A stretch of DNA of 32,223 nucleotides from Acidobacteriota bacterium (GTDB taxonomy: Bacteria > Acidobacteriota > Terriglobia > Acidiferrales > UBA7541), in NCBI GenBank assembly GCA_003224055.1, contig QHYE01000065.1, forward strand, positions 1 to 32,223, written 5' to 3'. The notes under the pieces were generated by a model. The model was not told the origin of the DNA. It did not search any database and saw only the letters and a program-made list of their open reading frames with translations. Below are positions 7,150-16,219 of this stretch, piece after piece; within the stretch, counting starts at the first letter, position 1, and the number at the start of each line of letters is the position of its first letter. A program made the translations under genes and the position numbers.

Positions 7150-9510
7150 TCAGTACCGCAGCAGGTAACTCACCTTGACAAAGAATAGACGGCTGGTGGA
7201 ATTGTTTGGTGGTCCCTGTACGGTGATGGGCACCGGCGCTCCCGCACGCAGGTTCAGATCGCTATATCCATTGTTGTAGCCAAGATAGACGGCCGTCCCC
7301 GGATGCAGCAGATATGTCAGGAGCACGTCGGTGGTGAATTGCTTCGTCGGCGCAAAAGGCCCGTTCACGTCATCCGAACCGCCAAGGCTCCTTTGCAGAT
7401 CAAAAAGCTGTGTGTTGGCGATCGTCCCGTTGTAATCCAGGATCAGCCGCAAGGAAAGTTCCTTCGTGAACTGATAATTGAATTTCGTGCGGTTCAGGTA
7501 GTTGTTGAAGATGCTGTGCCCAGGCGAAAACGGCGGTGGCACCGAGCCATCACGCGTTCCCAGTCGATAGTAAATCAGCGTTTCATCCAATCGTAGCCGC
7601 GACGAGGGCCGCAGCGTAAATCCGAAATTCACGCGCTGCACGTTTCCCAGGAACGGCGGTACTCCCGGCGGCGAGAAGAAATTCTCGCCAGTTCCCCGGG
7701 CGTAACGAGCCGATAAGGAGATCCATTTGTAGGGCTGTGTCGCAAGGAAAAGGGACGTACTGTGCTTCCGGAACTCAAAATTGCCCAAGCGTTCGTAAGC
7801 CTCTCCTCGATTGATGCTGAAGGTTGTTTGTTTTCGCAGGTCCACCTGGAATCCTAAACCCGCCCCCCAGTCCTGCAGAACGCCGTTGTGATTCCAGTCC
7901 ACCGTTTCGCTGACGGTGGGCCCAAAATCGATGACCTTTCCAGTGTTCGGCCGCCAGAAATACGCTGCGAAAGCGTTGTTCTGGCGGATATCGATGCGGT
8001 TGACGAATCCGAGTTCGGTGCAGAAATTGGGCGAGAAATCGTTGTAGTTGGTGGTGAACACAAAATGGCGGCCGCTGTACGACGCGTCCGCCCACAGCGC
8101 ATTCCCTTGCTGCGATCCGAATCCTTGCGCGTTTTGCTGAAACGACAGGCAATTTTGTCCCGGCTGAGCATTCTGCCGCGTCCAACTGTGCACCCCTTGA
8201 ACATCGGCGACCCAGTTCTTGGAGAATTTCAGCCGCGCATCGATTGAGGCCACGCGGTTGCTGGTGTCGGCAAAATCACGGCTCGAGAAAAAGCCGCCAA
8301 TGTAGGACTGATTGCCGAACTCGCGTGTCACACGTACCACGCCGTCCACCGCTCGCGTATCGTACGGACCGCTTGTAAATCCCTGGCCCGGCTGCCGGTC
8401 GTCAATGGCCAGTGCGCCCAGCGTCCATTTCCCCAGCTTTCCCGTCATGCGACTACCGAACTGCGGGTGGGCAATCTGGCGCGAGAAAAAAAGATCAATC
8501 GGGGTGGCGAAAAACCCTGCGTTCTCGATGAAGAAAGGGCGCTTCTCTGGGAAAAAAACCGCAAACCGCTGATTGACTGTGACCTGCGGGTCGTCGGATT
8601 CCACCTGGCTGAAGTCCGGATTCAGCGTGAAGTCAAACGAGAGCGAATCCTTCACCACGAATTTGGCATCGAGGCCGGCGCGGTGTTCAAATTTGTCCAA
8701 GAACATAGGCGGTGCGCCGCCACCCGGTTGATTCAAAAAATGATCGCTGGCAAGAAGGCCGTACGGAATGAGCTGAATGTTGCGCCCCGGCGACACGTTT
8801 TCAATCCCGCCGACCGGCGCGAACTGCTGGGTCAGCCCTTCCACCCGCTGCGTCACGTAGGGCCAGTAGTCGTACTCGCTCTTGCGCAGAATCGTGCGAT
8901 ACAGCGCCACCCCCCAGGTTTGTTCAGGACCGTGCGAGAAACGCAGGCTCTTGAACGGAATGGAGAAGAAAACAACATAGCCATCCTTTGTCACGCGGCC
9001 GGAACTACCCCATAACGTGTCGAAGCTGAGATCGTAGCCCTGGCCTTCGGTGTAGATCGCATCGGTCTGCACTCCCAGCGGATTCGAGAAAAAGAAATAC
9101 GCGCGGTGAAAATCCCGGAAGGTATCGAGCAGAACACCCACACCGTCGTCCTGATCGGATCCTTCGCGCCGGGAAAGATGCGCGCGCACGGCGCCGCTTT
9201 CATCCTGGCAAACGAACACCACATAGAGATTCTTGTCGTCGTAGGAAAGGTAGGCCGTCGTTGGTTCGGTGGCCGGTGCGCCGTCGCCGGGCGAGTTCTG
9301 CCGGAAATCGGTCACCGTAAGTTCCGCCTCGCGCGGCTGATTTTCAAGGAAGTCTTCGAGCTTTGGGGCCCGGTGAACGCGCGGAATCCTGGAAAGTGGG
9401 ATCTTCGCCGTGTCCGGGGCGGGGCGTAGCGGTACCTGCGCGGAAACTCCCGTTGCCGCCGCGAGCACCAGCGCAATTCCAAGAAGAGTCGTCCGGATGA
9501 GAGGTCCCAT
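7150..9510 (-). CDS. DUF5916 family outer-membrane protein with N-terminal CBM9-like domain
   Basis: The 786-residue product starts with a signal peptide ending near residue 25 (GVSA-Q). About residues 40-230 resemble a carbohydrate-binding family 9-like beta sandwich ([44 protein letters not shown]). The remainder follows the DUF5916 pattern, including [16 protein letters not shown] and SRQIAHP, and continues as alternating aromatic strands that end in Phe-X-Lys-Val-Ser-Tyr-Leu-Leu-Arg-Tyr, an outer-membrane beta-barrel type of C-terminus. Such proteins are common in Acidobacteriota and Bacteroidota; their substrate is not known. No clear Shine-Dalgarno site precedes ATG 9510. fabH follows 89 bases downstream on the same strand, possibly as a separate unit. 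Confidence 0.85.
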   Translation of the reverse strand: MGPLIRTTLLGIALVLAAATGVSAQVPLRPAPDTAKIPLSRIPRVHRAPKLEDFLENQPREAELTVTDFRQNSPGDGAPATEPTTAYLSYDDKNLYVVFVCQDESGAVRAHLSRREGSDQDDGVGVLLDTFRDFHRAYFFFSNPLGVQTDAIYTEGQGYDLSFDTLWGSSGRVTKDGYVVFFSIPFKSLRFSHGPEQTWGVALYRTILRKSEYDYWPYVTQRVEGLTQQFAPVGGIENVSPGRNIQLIPYGLLASDHFLNQPGGGAPPMFLDKFEHRAGLDAKFVVKDSLSFDFTLNPDFSQVESDDPQVTVNQRFAVFFPEKRPFFIENAGFFATPIDLFFSRQIAHPQFGSRMTGKLGKWTLGALAIDDRQPGQGFTSGPYDTRAVDGVVRVTREFGNQSYIGGFFSSRDFADTSNRVASIDARLKFSKNWVADVQGVHSWTRQNAQPGQNCLSFQQNAQGFGSQQGNALWADASYSGRHFVFTTNYNDFSPNFCTELGFVNRIDIRQNNAFAAYFWRPNTGKVIDFGPTVSETVDWNHNGVLQDWGAGLGFQVDLRKQTTFSINRGEAYERLGNFEFRKHSTSLFLATQPYKWISLSARYARGTGENFFSPPGVPPFLGNVQRVNFGFTLRPSSRLRLDETLIYYRLGTRDGSVPPPFSPGHSIFNNYLNRTKFNYQFTKELSLRLILDYNGTIANTQLFDLQRSLGGSDDVNGPFAPTKQFTTDVLLTYLLHPGTAVYLGYNNGYSDLNLRAGAPVPITVQGPPNNSTSRLFFVKVSYLLRY

Positions 9511-9623
9511 TAGGGAATACTTTGTATAGCTTCTATTGTTTCTTCACGCAAACGCTAAATGGTACAGATTCTGTAAAGTATCGCGCGAGTACTGCGAGGG
9601 TTGAAGGACTCCCGCCTCGTTCA

Positions 9624-10037
9624 TCAAGAACCGACAGACTGGATTTCATATCGCCATGAGACGGCTGCCGTTTTCTTGAGCATGGCCGCCACCGAGCAAT
9701 ACTTATCCTCGCTGAGCTGAATGGCGTGCTTCACCGCCTTGTCCTCGAGCTGCCCGCGGAGGAGGTACACAATTTCCAGCTTCTTCCAGACGGTAGGAGG
9801 CTCCGCGGCACGCTCCCCCGAGCAAATCACTTCCAGCGACTCCAGCTCTTGCCGCTTCTTCCCGAGGATGCTCATGATGTCCGTTGCCGTGCAGGCCCCC
9901 AAGGCCATTAACACCAGTTCCATCGGTCCCGGAGCGGTGTTCGAGTCGCGACCCGAATCAATGCTAATCGCGTGCCCAGAAGGGCTGGTCGCGACAAATT
10001 GTTCCTCACCGATCCACTCTACGGATGCAGTCTGCAT
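9624..10037 (-). CDS. OsmC family peroxide-detoxifying protein
   Basis: The product (137 aa) has both reactive cysteines of the OsmC/Ohr family: Cys49 in LGACTATD and Cys114 in DKYCSVAAML. It also has the expected GPMELVLMAL helix before the first Cys. OsmC proteins reduce organic and inorganic hydroperoxides using these two thiols and work as homodimers in the cytoplasm. The shorter OsmC-type helix pattern (CTATDIMSILGKKR) suggests the OsmC/YhfA side of the family rather than Ohr. The frame is open for 42 codons further upstream, but the family N-terminus begins at ATG 10037 (MQTASVEW), preceded by a G-rich stretch. It is divergent from the small secreted protein gene. Confidence 0.9.
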   Translation of the reverse strand: MQTASVEWIGEEQFVATSPSGHAISIDSGRDSNTAPGPMELVLMALGACTATDIMSILGKKRQELESLEVICSGERAAEPPTVWKKLEIVYLLRGQLEDKAVKHAIQLSEDKYCSVAAMLKKTAAVSWRYEIQSVGS

Positions 10038-10224
10038 GGCGCCCCCTGCAGAAAGAATAGCAGGCGGAAGCGAGAGGAACGATCTGGATATGGAAAGCTG
10101 CACAAGCCGGCACGCAGCGGTGTGTTGGCCCCTCGCAGGAATCGCCGTTCGTCTTAGCCCCACGACCCGCGGCAGATTTCAGCGTATGATTCGGAGCGCA
10201 GCAGAGAAACTACGGGGGGCGGCG

Positions 10225-10710
10225 ATGCAACTGAAAAGGGCAGTAATGCGGTGGAACGGGGTGCTCGTTTTTGCGCTGGCAGCGGCGTTGTTGACGGGGC
10301 ACGGACTATTGAGTGCGAAGCAGAACGCGATGGCTGCTGAAGCGAAAGAACAACCCTATGTGATCGAATATTACTACAAAGCGAAATGGGGCCACGCCGA
10401 CGAGTTCCTCGCACTCTTCAAGAAAAACCACTATCCCGTGCTCAAGAAGGAAATGGAACTGGGGCGCATGTTGAAAGTAACCATGGCCGCTCCGCGCTAT
10501 CACGCCACCGAAGACGGGCGCTGGGATTTCCGCGTGACCATCGTTTACAAGAACGCCGCAACCGCCAACGACAATTTTGACAGCGCTGCTCTGATCAAAC
10601 AGCTCTATCCCGACCAGGACACTTACAAAAAAGAAGAGCAGCGGCGCTTCGAAATCCTCGATTCGCACTCGGATGTGCCCATCAAGGACATGGATTTGGA
10701 CGGGAAGTAG
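10225..10710 (+). CDS. Secreted hypothetical protein, possibly dimeric alpha/beta-barrel fold
   Basis: The 161-residue product has a signal peptide (MQLKRAVMRWNGVLVFALAA, cleavage probably near residue 38-40). The mature part, starting YVIEYYYKAKWGHADEFLALFKK, has a strand-helix pattern resembling NIPSNAP/ABM-like ferredoxin-fold proteins (strand, then a helix bearing Lys/His, then a strand VTMAAPRYH). This fold assignment is inference; I cannot name a family. ATG 10225 is favoured over ATG 10186 because GGGGGG lies five bases before it. It converges with the c-di-GMP enzyme, and a hairpin overlaps the junction. The resemblance to the NIPSNAP protein at 30.8-31.2 kb is loose. Confidence 0.65.
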   Translation: MQLKRAVMRWNGVLVFALAAALLTGHGLLSAKQNAMAAEAKEQPYVIEYYYKAKWGHADEFLALFKKNHYPVLKKEMELGRMLKVTMAAPRYHATEDGRWDFRVTIVYKNAATANDNFDSAALIKQLYPDQDTYKKEEQRRFEILDSHSDVPIKDMDLDGK

Positions 10711-10716
10711 CGCTTA

Positions 10717-10737
10717 TCCTGAACCGGCTCTTCAGGA
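10717..10737. terminator. Inverted repeat at a convergent gene junction
   Basis: TCCTGAA (10717-10723) and TTCAGGA (10731-10737) form a perfect 7-bp stem with a 7-base loop between the ends of two convergent genes. It overlaps the stop codon of the c-di-GMP enzyme gene. No T-run follows on either strand, so it is at best a weak or Rho-assisted terminator. Confidence 0.3.
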
Positions 10738-13700
10738 ATTGCGCGGGCCGGTGGTGGTCGCCACTTCGATGACCGGGTTGGGCAGCGTGCGCAGCGTTCG
10801 AACGAAAATTGCGACGATCGCCCCATCGAACTGCGCGTTGGCACATCGTTCCAGTTCCGCCAGGGCGTCGCCGGCCTTGCGCGCCTTCTTGTAAGTGCGG
10901 TCGCTGGTGATGGTGTCGTAGGCGTCGGCGATGGCGATGATACGCGCTCCGAGCGGGATTTTTTCGCCCGCAAGGGCTTCGGGGTAACCCGAACCGTCAA
11001 AATACTCGTGGTGATGCAGGACCATCTCGCGAATCCGCGCCAGCGGTGTGAGCGGGTCAAGAATCTTGGCGCCAAACTTCACGTGGGACTTCATCGTTTC
11101 CCATTCGTCCGGATTCAACGGGCCGCTCTTGTTCAAGATGTTTTCCGGAATGCCCACCTTTCCGATATCGTGCAGCACCCCGCCCAGCCGGATTTCCTCG
11201 ACTTCCGCGTCGGACATTTCCATGGCCTCGGCGATGAGCGCGGCGTAGGCGGATACTTTCTGCGAGTGCCCTTGCGTGTAGTGGTCTTTCGCGTCGATCG
11301 CGAAGGCCAGCGACGTCACGGTATCCAGCACCGCCTGCGGCAAGGCCTGGGGTCCTTGCACCGGGGTCGTGGAGGGCTTGCCGCCTCCGATTTCGGTGGC
11401 CGCGAGCGATTCCGTGAACTGCGTCAGGCGCTGGTATATCTCCTCGAAAGCCTCCGGACCGGTGGAGAAGAGTCTCTTTAGCGTCACCCCCAGATAGGCT
11501 TCGAGCACGTCGCGCTTCCACTTTTTCGCTTCGTTGGGGTCGAAATGATCCGCCGTCGAAACCGCGTTGCCGCCCTGATGCTTCGAAAGATACATCGAAG
11601 CGTCGGCTACCTGAATCAGCTCCTGCGGCGAGGAGCCGTGCAACGGGTAGCACGCGATGCCGAAACTCGCGCTTATGTTTTTTTCGCGGAGCAGCGGATC
11701 CGCGGACACCCAGCCTCGCAGTTTGCTGGCCAGCTGCCTTGCGTGCTCCATGTTGGTTTCCGGCATCAGGATCACGAACTCGTCCCCGCCATAGCGCGCC
11801 ACGACATCCGAGCGGCGGCAATTCGTTTCCAGAATGTGCCCCACGCGCTGCAAGACCAGGTCGCCTTCCAGATGCCCGTAAAAATCGTTGACGAACTTGA
11901 ATCGATCGAGGTCCATCAGCACCAACGCAAATGCCCGGCCCGCGCGCGTCGAGCGCTTCCACTCGGCCGACAGCGCTTCCATGAAGAACCGGTGCGTCTT
12001 CACGCCGGTGAGTCCATCGGTGATGGCCTGCTCCTGGGCTTTCTGGAACGAAAGTGAATTGTGACGTGCTCCTGCGATCAGATCGGCCAGCGTCCGCAGA
12101 AGCAGTATTTCCTCCTCGGAGAAATCGATGGGCGTTGCAGATTCGACATACAAGATGCCGTGGAGCTGCTCCGCGTAGAAAACAGGCAGCGCGATCGCCG
12201 CCACCGAATCGGGCAGGACAGGCTTAAGCGCGCTGTCCGCGTGAGACGCTGCGTGATATGCCGCCAAGTGGCCATTGCGGGCGACTTGTCCGATCAGGCC
12301 CGCACCCAGCGGGATGCGCTGCCCGAGCGCACCGCGGCGCTTGCCAGCTTCCGCCTGGATGACAATCTCGCGCGTCGAATACTCGAGCACGCCGATGCCG
12401 ATGTGATCGTAGGTCAGGCCGTCTTCCAGTTGCTCCGTGATTTTCGCGAGCATCTCATCGGGATTCAGAGTGGCGATGGCGTTGCGCGAGATGGTGTTCA
12501 GCAGCGAGAGGTGCCGTGCTTTCGTGCGCTCTTCCTGGAAAAGTCGCGCGTTCTCGATAGCGATACTCGCTTCGCTCGCCAGAACCCGCAGCAGCTCGAG
12601 ATGGCCTTCGTCAAAGGTCCGTTCGTGGTTGGAGAAGACGGCCATCGCTCCGATGGCGTGGTCGTAGGCCACCAGCGGGACGCCGCAGAAGCATCCTTTG
12701 TCGCGCATCGGCTCAACGCCGAGTTTTTTCACCTCGGTCACGAAATTGTCGCGGATCAGAACAGGCTGCCGCGTGCGGATGATGTATTCGGTGAGGTGAT
12801 TCCCAGCCGGCCGCGTGCGCTTGGGCACACGCGAGCCGTCGATCATTTCCAGATCGAAACGCATTTCGTCGCGCAGCGGATCGAATTCGGCAATGTAGAA
12901 ATTCTCCACGTCGAACAGGCGGCGGAGTTCTTCCCACACTTTGCGCATCAAGTCTTCTTTGTTGAGCGTCGAGCTCAGCGCGCGCCCGATTTCGTTGAGC
13001 ACGTGGAGTTCTTCGGAGCGCCGCGAAGTTTGCTGGATCAAGTAGCTGTTCTCGACGGCCATGCCGATCTGATGTCCCAGCGCTAGGAGCAGCCGCAACT
13101 CCGCGGGAGTGAATCGCCGGCTGTCTTGCGTGCCGAGGAGCAACACGCCAAAAGCTTGCTCCTTCGCTTGAAGGCTGATGGCCACCACGCTGCGAAGCCC
13201 CTGGGCCAGAGCCAGGTCGCGGAATCGCCGGATGGATTGTTCTTTTTCCAGCGCGGAAAGCGAATCATCGCGCAGGTCGCGGAAACCCAGCAGCCCGCCG
13301 AGGCGCGACACCAAATTCACCAGGTAGTCGTCCAGACCTTCGTTCTGCGCAGCGCGGCAAAAATCATCGCTGAGTCCCACGGCAACGACGGATGTCGGTC
13401 CTTGCGGATCCCCGTGATGCAGAAAGAGCGCCCCGGCCGGGAGCCGGACCACGCCGAGCACGCGGTCCAGCGCCTGCGATAGCATGCGCTGGATTTCGCC
13501 GCCGACGAGACTGGAAGTCGCCAGGTTCAGATTCGAAAGCGCCAGCATGTTGCGCTCGATGCGCCGCTTTTCTTCTTCGTACAGCGCCATCACCATCAGC
13601 ATCGCCACGAAGGCGCAAGGCGCCGCCGCAACCACGTTGATGCTCGCACCTTGCAGCTCCGGCGAGCCGTTCAGGAAATGGAGGGAGACCCACAGAACTC

Positions 13701-14217
13701 CCCACGAAGCGAAGGAGACACCTAACAGCCGGTCCGCCAGCGTTTCCTGCCGCCGGCTTTCTTGCCAGAACACGACGGCCACGGCGACGTACAGCATGGA
13801 GGCAGGAATAACTTCAGAAATGGCGATCACGTTGACGGCGTTGGCCGCCGCCCACAGCCCCAAAAACACAGCCAGCACAAGCGCGGGAATTCTCCATGGC
13901 TTTCGCTGCGAATAGATTTGTGCGCCTAGAAAAAAAAGCAAGCCGGAGAGCGTGTACAGCCAATGATCCAGCGCGTTTTCGAGCGCGCTCGACGGCGTTC
14001 CTTGGGACAATGCCTGTCCCAGATAGTGAAGCCCGAAAACGCTCCAGCCCGCAGTCCAGAGAAGCAGATAGGTCTGGCGCTTGATGCTGTAAATATACGC
14101 AAAAAATCCAGCCACCAGTGTGGTGGCAAGCAAGAGTGCCAGCGAAATGAAATTCTGGTGCATTAAGGACGCGATCGATTCCCCGTCCACCATCCCGACG
14201 GCTAGTTCCCCGGACAC
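10732..14217 (-). CDS. Membrane-anchored c-di-GMP enzyme: 7 TM, three GAF, GGDEF and HD-GYP domains
   Basis: The 1161-residue protein can both make and break cyclic di-GMP by its motifs. About seven transmembrane segments (residues ~21-215) lead into a basic linker. Three GAF-like sensor domains follow (~235-395, ~405-565, ~580-735). The GGDEF domain (~745-900) has intact Gly810-Phe814 (GGDEF) and an inhibitory I-site Arg801-x-x-Asp804 five residues before it. The HD-GYP domain (~965-1140) keeps His1016-Asp1017, HHE at 1069-1071 and DGSGYP at 1074-1079. Such proteins switch surface attachment and motility; which activity dominates cannot be told. GTG 14217 gives the longest protein, but no Shine-Dalgarno site is visible; ATG at 14193 or 14163 could be the true start, the latter removing the first 18 residues. 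Confidence 0.93.
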   Translation of the reverse strand: MSGELAVGMVDGESIASLMHQNFISLALLLATTLVAGFFAYIYSIKRQTYLLLWTAGWSVFGLHYLGQALSQGTPSSALENALDHWLYTLSGLLFFLGAQIYSQRKPWRIPALVLAVFLGLWAAANAVNVIAISEVIPASMLYVAVAVVFWQESRRQETLADRLLGVSFASWGVLWVSLHFLNGSPELQGASINVVAAAPCAFVAMLMVMALYEEEKRRIERNMLALSNLNLATSSLVGGEIQRMLSQALDRVLGVVRLPAGALFLHHGDPQGPTSVVAVGLSDDFCRAAQNEGLDDYLVNLVSRLGGLLGFRDLRDDSLSALEKEQSIRRFRDLALAQGLRSVVAISLQAKEQAFGVLLLGTQDSRRFTPAELRLLLALGHQIGMAVENSYLIQQTSRRSEELHVLNEIGRALSSTLNKEDLMRKVWEELRRLFDVENFYIAEFDPLRDEMRFDLEMIDGSRVPKRTRPAGNHLTEYIIRTRQPVLIRDNFVTEVKKLGVEPMRDKGCFCGVPLVAYDHAIGAMAVFSNHERTFDEGHLELLRVLASEASIAIENARLFQEERTKARHLSLLNTISRNAIATLNPDEMLAKITEQLEDGLTYDHIGIGVLEYSTREIVIQAEAGKRRGALGQRIPLGAGLIGQVARNGHLAAYHAASHADSALKPVLPDSVAAIALPVFYAEQLHGILYVESATPIDFSEEEILLLRTLADLIAGARHNSLSFQKAQEQAITDGLTGVKTHRFFMEALSAEWKRSTRAGRAFALVLMDLDRFKFVNDFYGHLEGDLVLQRVGHILETNCRRSDVVARYGGDEFVILMPETNMEHARQLASKLRGWVSADPLLREKNISASFGIACYPLHGSSPQELIQVADASMYLSKHQGGNAVSTADHFDPNEAKKWKRDVLEAYLGVTLKRLFSTGPEAFEEIYQRLTQFTESLAATEIGGGKPSTTPVQGPQALPQAVLDTVTSLAFAIDAKDHYTQGHSQKVSAYAALIAEAMEMSDAEVEEIRLGGVLHDIGKVGIPENILNKSGPLNPDEWETMKSHVKFGAKILDPLTPLARIREMVLHHHEYFDGSGYPEALAGEKIPLGARIIAIADAYDTITSDRTYKKARKAGDALAELERCANAQFDGAIVAIFVRTLRTLPNPVIEVATTTGPRNS

Positions 14218-14363
14218 AAAACCACGAAAAAACAGTCATACCCCTATGTGAATCGACAATTCCGCGCCGCCCAAAGACAATCGCGCGAGCGGGCGGAAAG
14301 CCCGTCGACACACAGAACCAAGTACTTGCGATTATGAAGTACCAGTTTTTCTGGAAGCAAGCG

Positions 14364-14379
14364 TACCAGCGTACTGGTA
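14364..14379. promoter_or_regulatory. Palindrome, possible operator upstream of the c-di-GMP gene
   Basis: TACCAG, four bases CGTA, then CTGGTA. A further GTACCAG copy lies just to its left (14338-14344), itself followed by CTGG, so the GTACCAG half-site occurs twice in one direction and once inverted. It lies about 150-180 bases upstream of the c-di-GMP gene start, a plausible place for a regulator site. No regulator is identified. Confidence 0.35.
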
Positions 14380-14516
14380 GCCAAAGATACAGCAACAACA
14401 CCGGGGGTAACGGATTCAATACAAATGGGGTTGCATCCTTATCCCACTTGTTTAGGCATTGGCGCGCGCTCCCCCGGAGCAACGCCTTTTGACAATGCAA
14501 TCTGCCCGCAAAGCAA

Positions 14517-14543
14517 AGAGGCCCCGGAAGTTTCGAGGCCTCT
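14517..14543 (-). terminator. Hairpin terminator of the efflux operon
   Basis: On the minus strand AGAGGCC and GGCCTCT form a perfect 7-bp stem around a 13-base loop, followed by TTTGCTTTGC. It lies 16 bases after the stop of the last operon gene (TolC family). The T-run is interrupted, so strength is uncertain, but the position and stem fit an intrinsic terminator. Confidence 0.65.
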
Positions 14544-14558
14544 TCGGGTTGAACGGAA

Positions 14559-16181
14559 TCATCTTGTTGGTTCTATGATCTGGATGTGATGGTGCTCCAA
14601 CAAATCCCCCGTCGCGTGGTCCAATTGGGCTACGGCAACCTGGAAATTAACCTGGGCCTGAATGACATTCAGCTCTGCTTGGGCGAGTTGAGTTTGGGCA
14701 TCGAGAACAAAAAAGACCGGCTCGGCGCCCAATTCGTATTTTCGTTCGTCCGCATGAAGGTTTTCCCTCGCCAGGGCCACAGCGACTTTGGCTGCTTCCA
14801 TGGTGAGTTTGGCCTCTTCGAGTGCGTGCACTGCATTCGTAACCTCCAGCGTAATGCTCTGATTCGTCTGACGTTCCTGATACTGGTCGCGCCGCCGGCC
14901 GACAAGCGCATCGGCCAGATTGGCTTGTGCGGCGTGATTTCTCACCGGGAGGGTCAGCGAAAGCGTGGCGCCGTAGGCTGGATACGTGAACTGGAAGACC
15001 TGGCTCAGGCTGCTGCTTAGGCCTGTGTTGCCTGCCGCCGCGCTATTTCCTGCGAGTCCGTTACCGGCATAGAAGCCGGAAACCTCGAGGTCCGGTTTCA
15101 AGTTGTTGTGCGCGAGACGAATCGTCAGCTCGTCGCCGGCGAGCTGCTGCCGCGCGGCTTCGAACTCCGGGCGGTTCGCCAGAGCGCGCGAAAGAGCCGT
15201 GGCGATATCCATGCTCGGCAATTCACCCAAGGGCTCAGGTTGGTCCGTCAGTTCAAGGTCGAAAACGCGAATCGCGGGATCAAGATCGGCGCCGATGCTC
15301 CGCCGGAACTGGTCTTCGGCCTGTTTGAGCGAATACTCTGCTTGTATGACCCCGACGCGCCTGGAGGCGACTTGAGATTCAGAGCGATAGATATCCAATG
15401 GAGGCAGCGCGCCAAGGCTCAGGGCCCTCTTGTCGTGAGCGTAACTCTTCTGCGCCCCCTCCAGTGACTTCCGCTGTACCGTAAGATTCTCTCGCGCAAG
15501 AACAACGCTCCAATAATTTCCCGCAGTTTGGAGAATCACGCGGTTCACTTCTGCCTGAAAAGTCGCGCGGGCCTGTTTCAGGCTTCGCTGCGCGATCAGA
15601 ATGGGCGCGCGATTCGGAAAGAGCCCGCGGTTGCGAAACAGCGGCTGCGTAACCGTAAATTGGAGGGCGGTGGCGAGAGAAGGATTCAGAAAATTAAACG
15701 AGCTGTTGGTTGAGAACTTGTTGGCGTTGAAGGAAGTTTGGAAATTCGTGCCTGTCAGGAAAGTTTGTGAGTAGCCGATCTGCGTGGTCTGGTTCAAAGT
15801 ATTCAGAATCGATGCGCCCTGCAGCTGTGTGGACGTGGGCGATTTCGTCCGTTGATCGGCAAAACTCGATGTCAACAACGGATCGAACGGTGCATGCACG
15901 CGACTAAGATTGTTTTGCGCGAACTCAATCTGGGAGCGGTCGAGTTGAATGTCGGTGTTATTCGAAAGGGCCACCCGGATGGCGTCGTCCAGGGAGAGAA
16001 CTAGCTTGCCGTTCGCGGTGTGATCTTGCAAGCCTTGCGGAGGGAGGAGCGGCGGTGCGGGCTTCTGGCGACCGCTGATGCCCAGCAGCGTCTCCAGCCG
16101 CGAAGCGTTTTGCGCCCGCACCGAAAAGCTGGACGCCAGTATCAAAGCGATCAAAATAAACAAGGAACGCACCGCTCTCAT
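14559..16181 (-). CDS. TolC family outer-membrane efflux channel
   Basis: The 540-residue product has a signal peptide (FILIALILASSFSVRA-Q). It then shows the two-fold repeated OEP pattern of TolC proteins: LSLDDAIRVALSNNTDIQLDRSQIEFAQNN near the start, and a second repeat around MDIATALSRALANRPEFEAARQQLAGDEL. Long Ala/Gln/Glu-rich helices fill both halves, forming the trimeric periplasmic tunnel, and the short aromatic and Ser/Thr stretches form the barrel. GGGGGTG lies five bases before ATG 16181. It is the last gene of the operon, 38 bases after the permease gene, and supplies the outer-membrane exit of the efflux complex. Confidence 0.9.
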   Translation of the reverse strand: MRAVRSLFILIALILASSFSVRAQNASRLETLLGISGRQKPAPPLLPPQGLQDHTANGKLVLSLDDAIRVALSNNTDIQLDRSQIEFAQNNLSRVHAPFDPLLTSSFADQRTKSPTSTQLQGASILNTLNQTTQIGYSQTFLTGTNFQTSFNANKFSTNSSFNFLNPSLATALQFTVTQPLFRNRGLFPNRAPILIAQRSLKQARATFQAEVNRVILQTAGNYWSVVLARENLTVQRKSLEGAQKSYAHDKRALSLGALPPLDIYRSESQVASRRVGVIQAEYSLKQAEDQFRRSIGADLDPAIRVFDLELTDQPEPLGELPSMDIATALSRALANRPEFEAARQQLAGDELTIRLAHNNLKPDLEVSGFYAGNGLAGNSAAAGNTGLSSSLSQVFQFTYPAYGATLSLTLPVRNHAAQANLADALVGRRRDQYQERQTNQSITLEVTNAVHALEEAKLTMEAAKVAVALARENLHADERKYELGAEPVFFVLDAQTQLAQAELNVIQAQVNFQVAVAQLDHATGDLLEHHHIQIIEPTR

Positions 16182-16219
16182 CGTTCACCCCCAAGGGATT
16201 CTCCCGCGGACAGTTGCCG

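Larger units (their letters stand above)
14218..14558. other. Noncoding gap between the c-di-GMP gene and the efflux operon terminator
   Basis: About 340 bases without a credible gene. It holds the upstream region of the c-di-GMP gene, a small CGGGC/GCCCG hairpin (14290-14304), a palindrome at 14364-14379 and the terminator at 14517-14543. Frames here are antisense shadows. I could not find a convincing -10/-35 pair for the c-di-GMP gene. Confidence 0.6.

Noticed and set aside
14290-14304. CGGGC/GCCCG hairpin upstream of the c-di-GMP gene as a c-di-GMP riboswitch
   Set aside because: The 5-bp hairpin shows none of the conserved riboswitch core, so only a generic stem is supported.
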